In this document: piece by piece, positions 1 through 8,322 of the stretch
Position numbering within the stretch: the stretch's first letter is position 1
Layout of the letters: every line of letters begins with the position of its first letter
Source: a virus
Strand: one strand, 5' to 3'
DNA: 22,029 nt
Virus record (IMG/VR): IMGVR_UViG_3300025151_000341
Coordinates: 1 to 22,029 of that record
Made by a program: the position numbers and the translations under genes
Notes under the pieces: generated by a model
The model's database searches: none
The model's input: the letters and a program-made list of their open reading frames with translations, nothing else
Told to the model about the DNA's origin: nothing

Positions 1-156
1 GCTACAGAGTATGATTTGGGTATGAAGTTTAACAATGGGTATGCAAAACCCGAAATTAAGTCTAACGACGGTGAAGTTATTTACATAGATAATAGAAGAG
101 CAATTGGTCGTGCAAATGACCAAATCGAAGATATCAAAATCGTAATCGAATTCTAA
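1..156 (+). CDS. 8: C-terminal fragment, probable baseplate wedge subunit gp8 (5' end outside window)
   Basis: Reading frame 1 is open from the first base to a TAA at 154-156 and gives the last 51 residues of a protein ending in IEDIKIVIEF. The stop shares its final A with the ATG of the next gene (TAATG), so the two are probably translationally coupled. The pattern 'GEVIYIDNRR ... DQIEDIK' looks to me like the C-terminus of T4-type gp8, part of the baseplate wedge. The position agrees: T4 order is 8-9-10-11-12-wac-13-14-15-16, and gp13 to gp16 lie downstream here. The open frame is certain. The gp8 identity rests on a short tail and on gene order, and another baseplate or fibre protein is possible. 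Confidence 0.55.
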   Translation, partial: ATEYDLGMKFNNGYAKPEIKSNDGEVIYIDNRRAIGRANDQIEDIKIVIEF

Positions 157-3100
157 TGGCACAGAACACCAATCTCAATGTAACCCCCTACTACGACGAT
201 TTCGATAAGGATAAAAACTTTTATCGAGTATTATATCGTCCTGGGTATCCGATTCAGGCAAGAGAACTCACGACGATGCAGAGTATTCTGCAGAATCAGG
301 TTGAGAATGTTGGATCTCATCTGTTCAAAGATGGTGCCATGGTTATTCCTGGTCAAGTCGGTTATGACCTAAATGTCCAAGCAGTTCTTCTTCAGGAATC
401 ATTTTTAGGTAGTGATGTTGAAACATATAGATCTCAACTCACAGGTACGATTATTGAAGGTCTTACTACTGGTGTAAAAGCAAAAGTTCTTTATAGTATC
501 TCTGCATCAGAATCAGAAAAGGGATATATCACCCTTTATGTAAAATATATTGATTCTGGAGATACTACATCAGCAACTAGTCTGAAGACTTTCCAAATCA
601 ACGAACAGTTAGTTACTGATAAAGAAATTACATTCGGTTCAACTCTGATTGAAGTAGGAACTCCGTTTGCTCAACTTCTTCCTGTTAATGCTATTGCACA
701 GGGATCTTCTGCATATATTAGTGATGGTGTCTATTATATTAGAGGACATTTTGTAAATGTACCATCTAACTATTTGATTCTGGATCAATATGGTAGTAAT
801 CCTTCTTACAGAGTTGGTTTAGAAGTTTTAGAATCTATTGTTACTCCAGAGGACGATGAGTCTCTGAATGACAATGCTGCAGGCACTTCAAACTATTCTG
901 CACCTGGTGCTCATAGATTTAAAATTCAAACGCAGTTTGTAAAACGATTAATTTCTGATGAAGCAGATAAAGACTTCATCGAACTTTTAAGAATTAATAA
1001 TAGTAGAGTAGAAAGTTACGTTCAAAGAACTGAATATAGTGAGTTAGAAAAGTCTCTGGCTCGTAGAACATATGAAGAATCTGGTGACTATGTAATTGAT
1101 ACATTCAATGTCACAATGCGAGAGCATTTGAATGATGGATTTAATAATGGTGTTTATATTAAAGGTCAAAATTCCGATCAAGGAAATCCTGCATCTGATG
1201 AGAAGTTAGCAATTGAAGTTTCCCCTGGTAAAGCATATATTAGAGGATATAGAACAGAATTTATTAGTCCGCGTTATATTGATGTAGATAAACCTAGAGA
1301 TTTTGAGACTCGTCAGAACGGCATTATTAATTTCAATCTTGGTAATTTTGTAAAAGTATATGATGTTTATGGTTGGCCAGAAGTTTCTGGAGATGGTGTT
1401 AGTGATGCATATCAGATTCTAAATCTATATGATGACTGGGCGGCAAATGCAACTAGTTCAGTAAAGTCTGGTGCCAATAGAATTGGTAGATGTAGAACGG
1501 TACAATTACAAAAATCTAGTAGTGCATTAGCAGCAACGTCACCCTTTGGAATCGAACCCAGCATTACTGGTGGTGTTTATGATCTTTGGTTCTTTGATGT
1601 TCAGATGTTTACTGCTCTGAACATTTCAAGTCCCGTAACTTACACCGTAGGTACTAAAGTTGTAGGTAAAACTTCTGGTGCTGTAGGTTATATTGCAGAT
1701 ACAGGTAATAATACACATTACATCTATCTTGAGCATGTAAGTGGTGTTTTTACTAATGGAGAACTCTTATCAATTAATGGTAGAGACTCTGGAACACTTG
1801 AAGCAGCACATAGTTATCAACTAAGTGATGTTAGATCTTCCTTTGGTCTTGATGGTTCTCAGAATGTTAGATTTGGTGCAAACTGGATCTTGAATGATTC
1901 TCGTCCTATCGAGTCTTCAACTGTAAATATTGACGAAACTACGGGTGATATCCTTACTGTAGATACCATTGGCGCTGCAGATTCTTCTAGAACAGCAGGT
2001 ACATATACTATTGGTACTTCTAATTATTCTGTTTCTCCTAGTGGTGGTACTGGTGCTACCTTCTCTATCGTAGTTGATGGTAGTGGTGCCGCTACCGTTA
2101 CTGTTACCGCTGCTGGTAGTGGATACTCTATCAACGATACTATCACCGTTGCCGATGCTCAACTTGGTAGTGGCGGCGGCGCAGCATTGACATTTGATGT
2201 TGCTAGTGTCGGACGTGAAAATGTTACTGGTTTCCGTACAAGATTTGAAAAAGACTTGAGACCTGGTGATGTTATTACTCCAACAATCTCGGATTTGGAG
2301 GGTACGAATACTGTTCGTGTCAAGAGAGTTGATCCTACTGCTATTGCTACAACTGCTACAAACAGAAAGTCTACTGTTTTAGAAGGAGATGCAATCTTTG
2401 ATTATACTAATCAAACTGCTAGACTTGATACCGCGTTAAAAGTTGGTACAGTTGGTGCTGGTGAATACGGAGAATTAGTAAGATTACGTCCGTTTATCTT
2501 CCAGAAAGATTATCAAAATGGAGAACTTTCTTTTGACCTCCCTGAAGACACAATGAAGTCTCTGGATGACGAATCGTTCTTCGTCTTTAGAAACTTCGCT
2601 TCTAAGACAGTAACCTCTGGTTCTATTACATTCACTCTTCCCGAAACTGAAGCATTTGGTGCATTGTCTGGTGATAACTATGTTCTCACGATTATTGACA
2701 ATGGAAGCTCTGTAGTATTTGCTGATGGTGAAAACGTAGACATTGATGCCGAGGTAGATGCTGGTGTATTGACAACATCTTTTGGTTCTGATAATCAGTC
2801 TTTCTCGATCAGTGGTCTTACTGGTGTTGCTACAGTTACGCTCACAGCATTAGTTTCTAAAAATACTGTTGCTAGAAAGATTAAAACTGCTTCTAAGATG
2901 AAGACGTTAAAAGTCTTTAAAACAGATAGAGATGTAGAGGAGCAACCAACAGGTCTTGTTTATAGTGCTCTTTATGGAACTAGAGTTGAAGATTTAGATA
3001 TTTCTTTTGGTGTTAATGACGTTTATAATGTTCATGCAATCTATGAATCATTTGATGATAATGACGCATCTTCTCCATATGTTGTTCTCACCGAATCCGT

Positions 3101-6100
3101 CTTCTTTGCTGCAAGTACACTGATTATTGGTAAAACTTCAGGTGCTAGAGGTAGAGTCATCACTTTCTCTAACTCAGATTTAAAACTTTATTATGTTGCT
3201 CTGAACGAGATTCCCTTTATTACAGGCGAAACTATCACGGGTGAAAACTCTGCGGGAGACGAAATTACTGGTATTATTGATGATGGCGAGGATTCTATCT
3301 TTGCTGGAAGTAAAGTTATTACTGATCAATTTGAATTTGAACCAGGACAAAGAACTAACTTCTATGATGTTTCGAAACTTGTTCGTCTTCCCTCTACGGT
3401 AGCACCCACAAGAAGATTGTTGGTAATCTTTGACTTCTTCTCTCATGAAGCATCTGGCGATTACTTCTCAGCAGAGTCTTATAGTGGAATCAGTTATAAG
3501 GATATTCCCAACTATAAGTTAGATGGATCTATTAAGTATATTAGAGATCAGATTGACTTCCGTCCTGCTGTTAAAGAACTGAGAAATGGTTCAGGAACTG
3601 TTAGTGCTCCCTACTATGTAAACTGTACAACTTTTGACTTTGTTTCTAGAGTCTTTGATACAACTGGTGGCGCTGGTGGTGCTACCATCTTTGATATTAT
3701 GCAAGTTAACTCTTCGTTCAGAGCAGACTATGCATGGTATCTCCCAAGACTTGACAAACTGTATCTCTCTCATGATGGTCAACTGATTGTTAGTAAAGGT
3801 GTGTCTGGATATTATCTCATTCCACCTCCAAAGATTGAGAATGCTATGCTCTTAGCGACTCTTGAATACAAACCATATGTATTTGATCCAGAAAGAGATG
3901 TTCTGATCAGCACTGAGGTTATTCGTCGTTATACGATGAAAGATATTGGTGATCTTGAGCAAAGACTTACTCATGTTGAGTATTATACTTCTCTCTCGAT
4001 GCTTGAATCACAAGCAGAAAACACTAAGACTTATGATGAAAATGGATTTGATCGTCTGAAGAATGGTTATGTTGTTGATGATTTTACCGATCATACAACT
4101 GGAGATGTTCTTCATCCTGATTATAAGTGTTCTCTTGATTTCAGAGAGGGTCAACTACGTCCACAACACTATACTACAAACGTAGCACTTCAGTATAATG
4201 CAGATGATTCTACAAATATTGTAAGAACTGATGGTAATGTTTTGATGCTGCCTTATGAAGATTTGGCACTCATCACACAACCTTATGCATCTAGAACTGA
4301 AAACGTTAACCCATTCAACGTCTTTACCTTTATCGGTCGTATTGACCTTACACCTGCATCTGATGACTGGATTGATACTGTTCGTCTTCCTGCTCGTGTT
4401 GAGAACGTTGAAGGTGACTTCTCTGCCGTTTCTAGAGACCTTCAGGTTGACCAGAATGGTTTTGCTCCTATCCAATGGGGTTCTTGGCAAACCAACTGGA
4501 CTGGTGAAACACTAACATCTACTTCTCAGCAACAATCTAGATCTGGTACTTATGGTATTGGTCGTCAGTTGGGTCGTGCTGGTCACGGTCAACGTCGTCA
4601 AGGTCTGTTCTATCTCCACGAACGTCGTACCTTCCGTGTTGTTAATAACCAAGCACGTCAGGGTATTCGTACCAGAGTTGTTCCTAAGATTGAGCGTAGA
4701 TCTTTAGGTGATTCAGTTCTTTCTAGGAGTAATATTCCTTGGATTCGTTCTCGTAATATTGGATTCAATGTTGATCGTTTGAAACCTCGTACAAGAATGT
4801 ATGGATTCTTCGATGGTGTTGATGTAACCAATTACATCACTCCTAAGGTGATTGAATTGATTAAGAACTCCTCTACGGATGCAAGAACAAATGAAACTCC
4901 TTTCGTTGTTGGTGAAACTGTAATTGGTGAAACCTCTGGTTGTCAATTAAAGGTTGCTGCACCCGATGATGGTTATAAGACTAATCCTTATGGCAGAGGC
5001 ACAGAAGTTCTTCCCACATCATATGCTTCTCAGACAGCACTTATTAATCATGACATCACTGCAATTTCGGAAACTGTTTCTCCAGACTTCTTTGGTAATA
5101 TGCAAGTTGGTGAAGTTTTAGTTGGTCAAACATCTGGTGCTAGAGCAGTTGTTCAAGATCGTCGTTTGCTAACTGATAATGTTGGCAACATGCAGGGTAC
5201 ATTCTTTGTTCCTTCTCCTAAGAATGATGCAAATCCACGTTGGGCGACAGGAACTCGTGCATTTAGATTCACAACTTCTTCAACGAATAGCAAATCGCCT
5301 GGTGCAGTAGATTCTTCTGCGGATGCAACTTACTCGGCAACAGGTACTTTACAAACAGTTCAAGAAAATATTCTTGCTGTTCGTAATGCAGAAATCGTTA
5401 GAGATACTGTTTCTGAAGATAGAGTTGTTCAAACAACCAGAACTGAGACACGTCAGATCGGTTGGTATGACCCTCTTGCACAATCCTTTATCCATGAGGA
5501 AGAAGGTGGTGTATTCGTCTCTGCTGTTGAAATCTTCTTCAATACGAAGGATGATAATATTCCTATCTCCATGCAGATCAGAACTATGGAAAATGGTTAT
5601 CCCACAAAAACCATTCTCCCCTTCTCTGACGTTACCATCACACCTGATCAGGTAGAACTTTCCGAAACTGCTGCAGTTCCTACTAAGTTCACTTTCAAAG
5701 CACCTGTTTATCTCAAGGCATCTGTTGAATATTGCTTTGTTCTTCTGTCTGACTCGAATGAGTATCAGGTTTGGATTTCTAGGATGGGTGATGTTGAAGT
5801 TAGCGGAGATAGAACTATCTCCGAACAACCTTATGCTGGTGTTCTGTTTAAATCACAGAACGCATCTACCTGGACTGCCGACCAGTACGAAGATCTGAAG
5901 TTTACAATTTATCGTGCAAACTTTACCGAAACTCAAGGAACAGTTGCATTGAATAATAGTGCTCAGGGCAAAGGTAATGGTGGTGTTCACAGACTGATTG
6001 ATAATCCTATTCAGACTATCAAACCAAAACTAACTCTCACTGCTGGTCCAGCTGGCACACAATATACATTTAGTATTGGTGCTCGTTTACTGCAACTTAC

Positions 6101-7778
6101 CTCTAATGCTGAGGCAACTGTAGTTTCTTCCACAACATCTAATAGTGTTGCAGATACCATTACAGTCAATGATGTTGATGGTAACTGGTTAGCGGGATCA
6201 TCGTCTACCTTCTTAGTTAGATCATCTGAAGCACTAGCAACTATGGTTGTTGGTAACGTATCTGGAAGTCTTCAAGTTGGTGATGTTGTTACTGGTGCAA
6301 CTTCTAATTCTGTTGGTATTGTTAAGACTTGGAATGGATCTAATGCATTGGTACTTCATTATATTACTGGTGCATTTACTGACACCGAAACTCTAAACGA
6401 AGCAGGAGGTTGGACTGCAACCGTAACATCATCTACTGAAAGTGGTGATTCTTTCGGCGCTTATCTATCTGCTGCACCTACCTATGCAAATGACGAGAAA
6501 GAAATTCTTGTTTATCATAGAAACAATGGTATGCATAGCAGACAGAATAATGTTAAGATTGAAGGTGTTATTTCAGAAATTTCTGACACATCTTTAACCA
6601 GTGCATTAGCAGCAGCTGCAACATCAATCTCTGTAGATAATGCAACTGCATTCCATACAGTTGTAAATGGTTCTGCAATTAGTGATGCTAATCCAGGATA
6701 TATCAAGATTGGTGATGAGATTATCAAATATAATGCTGTTTCTAGTGACGGTAAGACAATTACTGTTGCTACTTCTGGTAGAGGATCAAACGGCACTACT
6801 GACGTAACTCATGCGTCTGGCGCGATTGTTCAGTGTTATAATCTTGATGGTATTCCTCTTATCGACATCAATAAGATTCATACAAGTCTTGAATGTCCTT
6901 GGATGGATACTTATATGCTTCAAATGGCAGGTGTTGCAAATAACGGCATTCGTGCAGGTGGCAATCAAGTCTTTGCTTCTCAGAATGTTCAATTTGAAAC
7001 TCTTACACCAACTGTTTCTGTCATGAATATGCCTGAAACAGATATCACTGCTAGAATTAATACAACTACCGCAACATCTGTTGGAGATGGTGGTGGTGAA
7101 GGCGGTTCTTCTCCTAGAGATCAAGCATCATTCGTTAACGATGGTTCTTATATTCCCATCACACTGAATGATCTTAACTTCTTCCCCAATCCTAAGATGG
7201 TTGCTTCCGAAGTTAATGAGAATTCTAAATTGGATGGTCAGAAATCACTGACTATGCTCATTGATCTGTCTACAACTAAGTCTACACTTTCTCCTGTTGT
7301 TGACCTTGATAGATGTTCTCTGATTACAACATCCAATAGAATTAATGAATGGCCAGGTGGTTCTTCTCCTTATGGTCAGCAAGGTCTAATTGATCGTACA
7401 CAAGATGTTTCTCTTCTCCCACTGGGCGATCAGAATGATTGTGTATATATTACAAGACTTGCTCGTCTGATTAGAGAGTCTAGATCTCTGAGAGTTGATT
7501 TCCAAATGTCTCGCCCACCCGAAGCAGATGTTAGAATTTACTATAGAGCATTTAGCACTGGCACTAACGAAGATCTCGATTCTATCGGTTGGGTTCAAAT
7601 GGACAAACCTCTTCAGTATGATGATTCACCTAGTGAAGAAATTCTTTGGAAGGATTATTATTATGAAGTAAGTGGTTTAAACTTCAATGCATTCCAACTT
7701 AAGTTTGTATTGAGATCTTCCAGTCAGGCAAGAGTACCACTAATTGCTGATTTACGCGCTATCGCACTTGCAACCTAA
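156..7778 (+). CDS. Giant DUF4815-type virion structural protein (baseplate or tail-fibre associated)
   Basis: A 2540-residue protein. The N-terminus (YYDDFDKDKNFYRVLYRPG, then QARELTTMQSILQNQ) matches what I know of the DUF4815 family of T4-like cyanophage virion proteins. Two further stretches look conserved: around residues 1264-1350 (RLKNGYVVDDF, then GQLRPQHYTTNV) and around 1770-1835 (DPLAQSF, then GVFVSAVEIFFNTKDD). Between them are low-complexity beta-rich inserts. Five copies of a 'VGExVxGxTSGA' module lie near residues 494-548, 982-1045, 1579-1612, 1648-1682 and 2028-2096. A Gly-rich 'GxGY' module lies at 615-685, and a 'GYIKIGDEIIKYN ... GRG' module at 2144-2226. No signal peptide or transmembrane segment is evident. 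It is coupled to its neighbours by TAATG overlaps at both ends. Its place between gp8 and gp13 suggests it does the work of T4 gp9/gp10 (fibre attachment at the baseplate rim). That role is inferred; membership of the virion structural class is well supported. Confidence 0.8.
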   Translation: MAQNTNLNVTPYYDDFDKDKNFYRVLYRPGYPIQARELTTMQSILQNQVENVGSHLFKDGAMVIPGQVGYDLNVQAVLLQESFLGSDVETYRSQLTGTIIEGLTTGVKAKVLYSISASESEKGYITLYVKYIDSGDTTSATSLKTFQINEQLVTDKEITFGSTLIEVGTPFAQLLPVNAIAQGSSAYISDGVYYIRGHFVNVPSNYLILDQYGSNPSYRVGLEVLESIVTPEDDESLNDNAAGTSNYSAPGAHRFKIQTQFVKRLISDEADKDFIELLRINNSRVESYVQRTEYSELEKSLARRTYEESGDYVIDTFNVTMREHLNDGFNNGVYIKGQNSDQGNPASDEKLAIEVSPGKAYIRGYRTEFISPRYIDVDKPRDFETRQNGIINFNLGNFVKVYDVYGWPEVSGDGVSDAYQILNLYDDWAANATSSVKSGANRIGRCRTVQLQKSSSALAATSPFGIEPSITGGVYDLWFFDVQMFTALNISSPVTYTVGTKVVGKTSGAVGYIADTGNNTHYIYLEHVSGVFTNGELLSINGRDSGTLEAAHSYQLSDVRSSFGLDGSQNVRFGANWILNDSRPIESSTVNIDETTGDILTVDTIGAADSSRTAGTYTIGTSNYSVSPSGGTGATFSIVVDGSGAATVTVTAAGSGYSINDTITVADAQLGSGGGAALTFDVASVGRENVTGFRTRFEKDLRPGDVITPTISDLEGTNTVRVKRVDPTAIATTATNRKSTVLEGDAIFDYTNQTARLDTALKVGTVGAGEYGELVRLRPFIFQKDYQNGELSFDLPEDTMKSLDDESFFVFRNFASKTVTSGSITFTLPETEAFGALSGDNYVLTIIDNGSSVVFADGENVDIDAEVDAGVLTTSFGSDNQSFSISGLTGVATVTLTALVSKNTVARKIKTASKMKTLKVFKTDRDVEEQPTGLVYSALYGTRVEDLDISFGVNDVYNVHAIYESFDDNDASSPYVVLTESVFFAASTLIIGKTSGARGRVITFSNSDLKLYYVALNEIPFITGETITGENSAGDEITGIIDDGEDSIFAGSKVITDQFEFEPGQRTNFYDVSKLVRLPSTVAPTRRLLVIFDFFSHEASGDYFSAESYSGISYKDIPNYKLDGSIKYIRDQIDFRPAVKELRNGSGTVSAPYYVNCTTFDFVSRVFDTTGGAGGATIFDIMQVNSSFRADYAWYLPRLDKLYLSHDGQLIVSKGVSGYYLIPPPKIENAMLLATLEYKPYVFDPERDVLISTEVIRRYTMKDIGDLEQRLTHVEYYTSLSMLESQAENTKTYDENGFDRLKNGYVVDDFTDHTTGDVLHPDYKCSLDFREGQLRPQHYTTNVALQYNADDSTNIVRTDGNVLMLPYEDLALITQPYASRTENVNPFNVFTFIGRIDLTPASDDWIDTVRLPARVENVEGDFSAVSRDLQVDQNGFAPIQWGSWQTNWTGETLTSTSQQQSRSGTYGIGRQLGRAGHGQRRQGLFYLHERRTFRVVNNQARQGIRTRVVPKIERRSLGDSVLSRSNIPWIRSRNIGFNVDRLKPRTRMYGFFDGVDVTNYITPKVIELIKNSSTDARTNETPFVVGETVIGETSGCQLKVAAPDDGYKTNPYGRGTEVLPTSYASQTALINHDITAISETVSPDFFGNMQVGEVLVGQTSGARAVVQDRRLLTDNVGNMQGTFFVPSPKNDANPRWATGTRAFRFTTSSTNSKSPGAVDSSADATYSATGTLQTVQENILAVRNAEIVRDTVSEDRVVQTTRTETRQIGWYDPLAQSFIHEEEGGVFVSAVEIFFNTKDDNIPISMQIRTMENGYPTKTILPFSDVTITPDQVELSETAAVPTKFTFKAPVYLKASVEYCFVLLSDSNEYQVWISRMGDVEVSGDRTISEQPYAGVLFKSQNASTWTADQYEDLKFTIYRANFTETQGTVALNNSAQGKGNGGVHRLIDNPIQTIKPKLTLTAGPAGTQYTFSIGARLLQLTSNAEATVVSSTTSNSVADTITVNDVDGNWLAGSSSTFLVRSSEALATMVVGNVSGSLQVGDVVTGATSNSVGIVKTWNGSNALVLHYITGAFTDTETLNEAGGWTATVTSSTESGDSFGAYLSAAPTYANDEKEILVYHRNNGMHSRQNNVKIEGVISEISDTSLTSALAAAATSISVDNATAFHTVVNGSAISDANPGYIKIGDEIIKYNAVSSDGKTITVATSGRGSNGTTDVTHASGAIVQCYNLDGIPLIDINKIHTSLECPWMDTYMLQMAGVANNGIRAGGNQVFASQNVQFETLTPTVSVMNMPETDITARINTTTATSVGDGGGEGGSSPRDQASFVNDGSYIPITLNDLNFFPNPKMVASEVNENSKLDGQKSLTMLIDLSTTKSTLSPVVDLDRCSLITTSNRINEWPGGSSPYGQQGLIDRTQDVSLLPLGDQNDCVYITRLARLIRESRSLRVDFQMSRPPEADVRIYYRAFSTGTNEDLDSIGWVQMDKPLQYDDSPSEEILWKDYYYEVSGLNFNAFQLKFVLRSSSQARVPLIADLRAIALAT
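1998..2210 (+). repeat. Gly-rich 'GxGY' beta-repeat module in the giant virion protein
   Basis: Residues 615-685 of the 2540-residue protein contain two linked units of the form 'GGTGATFSIVVDGSGAATV ... AAGSGYSINDTITV'. The same pattern returns near the tail fibre C-terminus (13285-13497) and inside neck protein gp14 (15134-15367). It is absent from the flanking DUF4815-like sequence. This suggests an inserted or exchanged surface module; I do not know its function. Confidence 0.6.
6586..6834 (+). repeat. 'GYIKIGDEIIKYN ... GRG' module in the giant virion protein
   Basis: Residues 2144-2226 run from an alanine-rich TSLTSALAAAATSI segment through GYIKIGDEIIKYN to a GRGSNGTT ... HASGA ending. 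I recognise this as a recurrent module in phage virion proteins with no assigned function. It follows directly after the last VGE-type module, which makes this part of the protein a chain of interchangeable domains. Confidence 0.45.
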
Positions 7779-8032
7779 TGAATGAACTAGAAGGATTGAT
7801 TCCAGTTGAAGGTAAGGAGGGTCTTTATAGAGATCCTTCTTCCAATGCTATCGTCAGGGGCAACGTTGACGAATATGATAAATATATGGCATCTTACAAT
7901 AAGAGGCAAAAAGAAGAGGCAGAGAAGAAGGCTTTACAAAAAGACGTTTCTGATCTAAAATCTGAAATGGGTGATATCAAGTCGCTCCTACTAACGTTAG
8001 TCCAAAATCAAAGTAAACATTATGACGATTGA
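7778..8032 (+). CDS. Small conserved cyanophage protein with C-terminal coiled coil
   Basis: An 84-residue protein of unknown function. The N-terminal part contains 'GKEGLYRDPSSNAIV', a motif I associate with small hypothetical proteins of T4-like phages. Residues 40-80 are rich in Lys, Glu and Leu with heptad spacing (KDVSDLKSEMGDIKSLLLTLV), which predicts a coiled coil. The ATG shares a base with the stop of the giant virion protein (TAATG). The 3' end overlaps the next gene by 11 bp, and that neighbour also encodes a short coiled coil. The pair could form a small oligomer or assembly factor for the adjacent tail proteins, in the position of T4 gp11/gp12 or fibritin. That role is only inference. 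Confidence 0.7.
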   Translation: MNELEGLIPVEGKEGLYRDPSSNAIVRGNVDEYDKYMASYNKRQKEEAEKKALQKDVSDLKSEMGDIKSLLLTLVQNQSKHYDD

Positions 8033-8246
8033 ACAAGTTGCTCAACCTGAGATGCTCCGTCAATTCAAGGAGCGATTCACTGCATTGCTTGAAGAAAATA
8101 AGCAGTTGGCGGAGAAAATGAAAGAGAATGAAGTTACTGCATTGAAACTGCAGGGTGCTATTGAAGCACTTGAATATTATAATCCTGAAACTATGTCCGC
8201 ACCCCCTGAAGAAGAGGATGCAGAAGAGGAAGAATCCGCAGAATGA
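8022..8246 (+). CDS. Small coiled-coil protein with acidic C-terminus
   Basis: A 74-residue protein of unknown function. Residues 10-52 (RQFKERFTALLEENKQLAEK onward) have heptad-like Leu/Ala spacing that predicts a single helical coiled coil. The last 15 or so residues are almost all Glu, Asp, Ala and Pro (APPEEEDAEEEESAE). It overlaps the upstream gene by 11 bp and has no clear Shine-Dalgarno of its own, so it probably depends on coupling. An intrinsic terminator follows the stop within 6 bases, making this the last gene of the upstream unit. An acidic tail on a coiled coil could suit a chaperone or scaffold, but nothing shows that directly. Confidence 0.65.
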   Translation: MTIEQVAQPEMLRQFKERFTALLEENKQLAEKMKENEVTALKLQGAIEALEYYNPETMSAPPEEEDAEEEESAE

Positions 8247-8251
8247 ACACA

Positions 8252-8273
8252 GGGGCAGTAATGCCCCTTTTTT
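8252..8273 (+). terminator. Rho-independent terminator
   Basis: A perfect 6-bp GC-rich stem (GGGGCA at 8252-8257, TGCCCC at 8262-8267) with a GTAA tetraloop is followed at once by six T residues (8268-8273). It lies 6 bases after the stop of the 74-residue gene and just before a late promoter box, so it divides two transcription units. This is the cleanest terminator in the window. Confidence 0.88.
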
Positions 8274-8278
8274 AATGG

Positions 8279-8286
8279 CATAAATA
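8279..8286 (+). promoter_or_regulatory. T4-type late promoter box upstream of the tail fibre gene
   Basis: CATAAATA matches the T4 late -10 consensus TATAAATA at 7 of 8 positions. It sits directly downstream of the terminator and 36 bases before the tail fibre ATG. In T4-like phages this element is read by the phage late sigma factor gp55 and needs no -35 box. The setting, between a terminator and the first gene of a late block, supports the call. Confidence 0.7.
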
Positions 8287-8288
8287 AC

Positions 8289-8305
8289 TGAGAAGCATGT
8301 TCTCA
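8289..8305 (+). promoter_or_regulatory. Hairpin in the 5' leader of the tail fibre mRNA
   Basis: TGAGAA (8289-8294) and TTCTCA (8300-8305) form a perfect 6-bp inverted repeat with a 5-nt loop, starting three bases after the late box. A transcript starting about six bases after the box would begin inside or just before this stem. It may stabilise the 5' end. Chance occurrence is possible because the stem is short and AT-rich. Confidence 0.35.
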
Positions 8306-8322
8306 TAGAGTTGTCGTAAACA

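Noticed and set aside
5349-5828. 159-codon open frame on the - strand.
   Set aside because: It is antisense to a conserved part of the giant virion protein, rich in Asn, Ile and Cys as expected of reversed codons, with no ribosome site or recognisable family.
7814-7820. AAGGAGG inside the 84-residue gene.
   Set aside because: No start codon follows at a usable distance; it only codes Lys-Glu-Gly in the conserved GKEGLYRD motif.
7877-7884. GATAAATA late-box match inside the 84-residue gene.
   Set aside because: It is about 138 bases from the next start codon and lies in coding sequence for YDKYM; no gene start or leader fits it.
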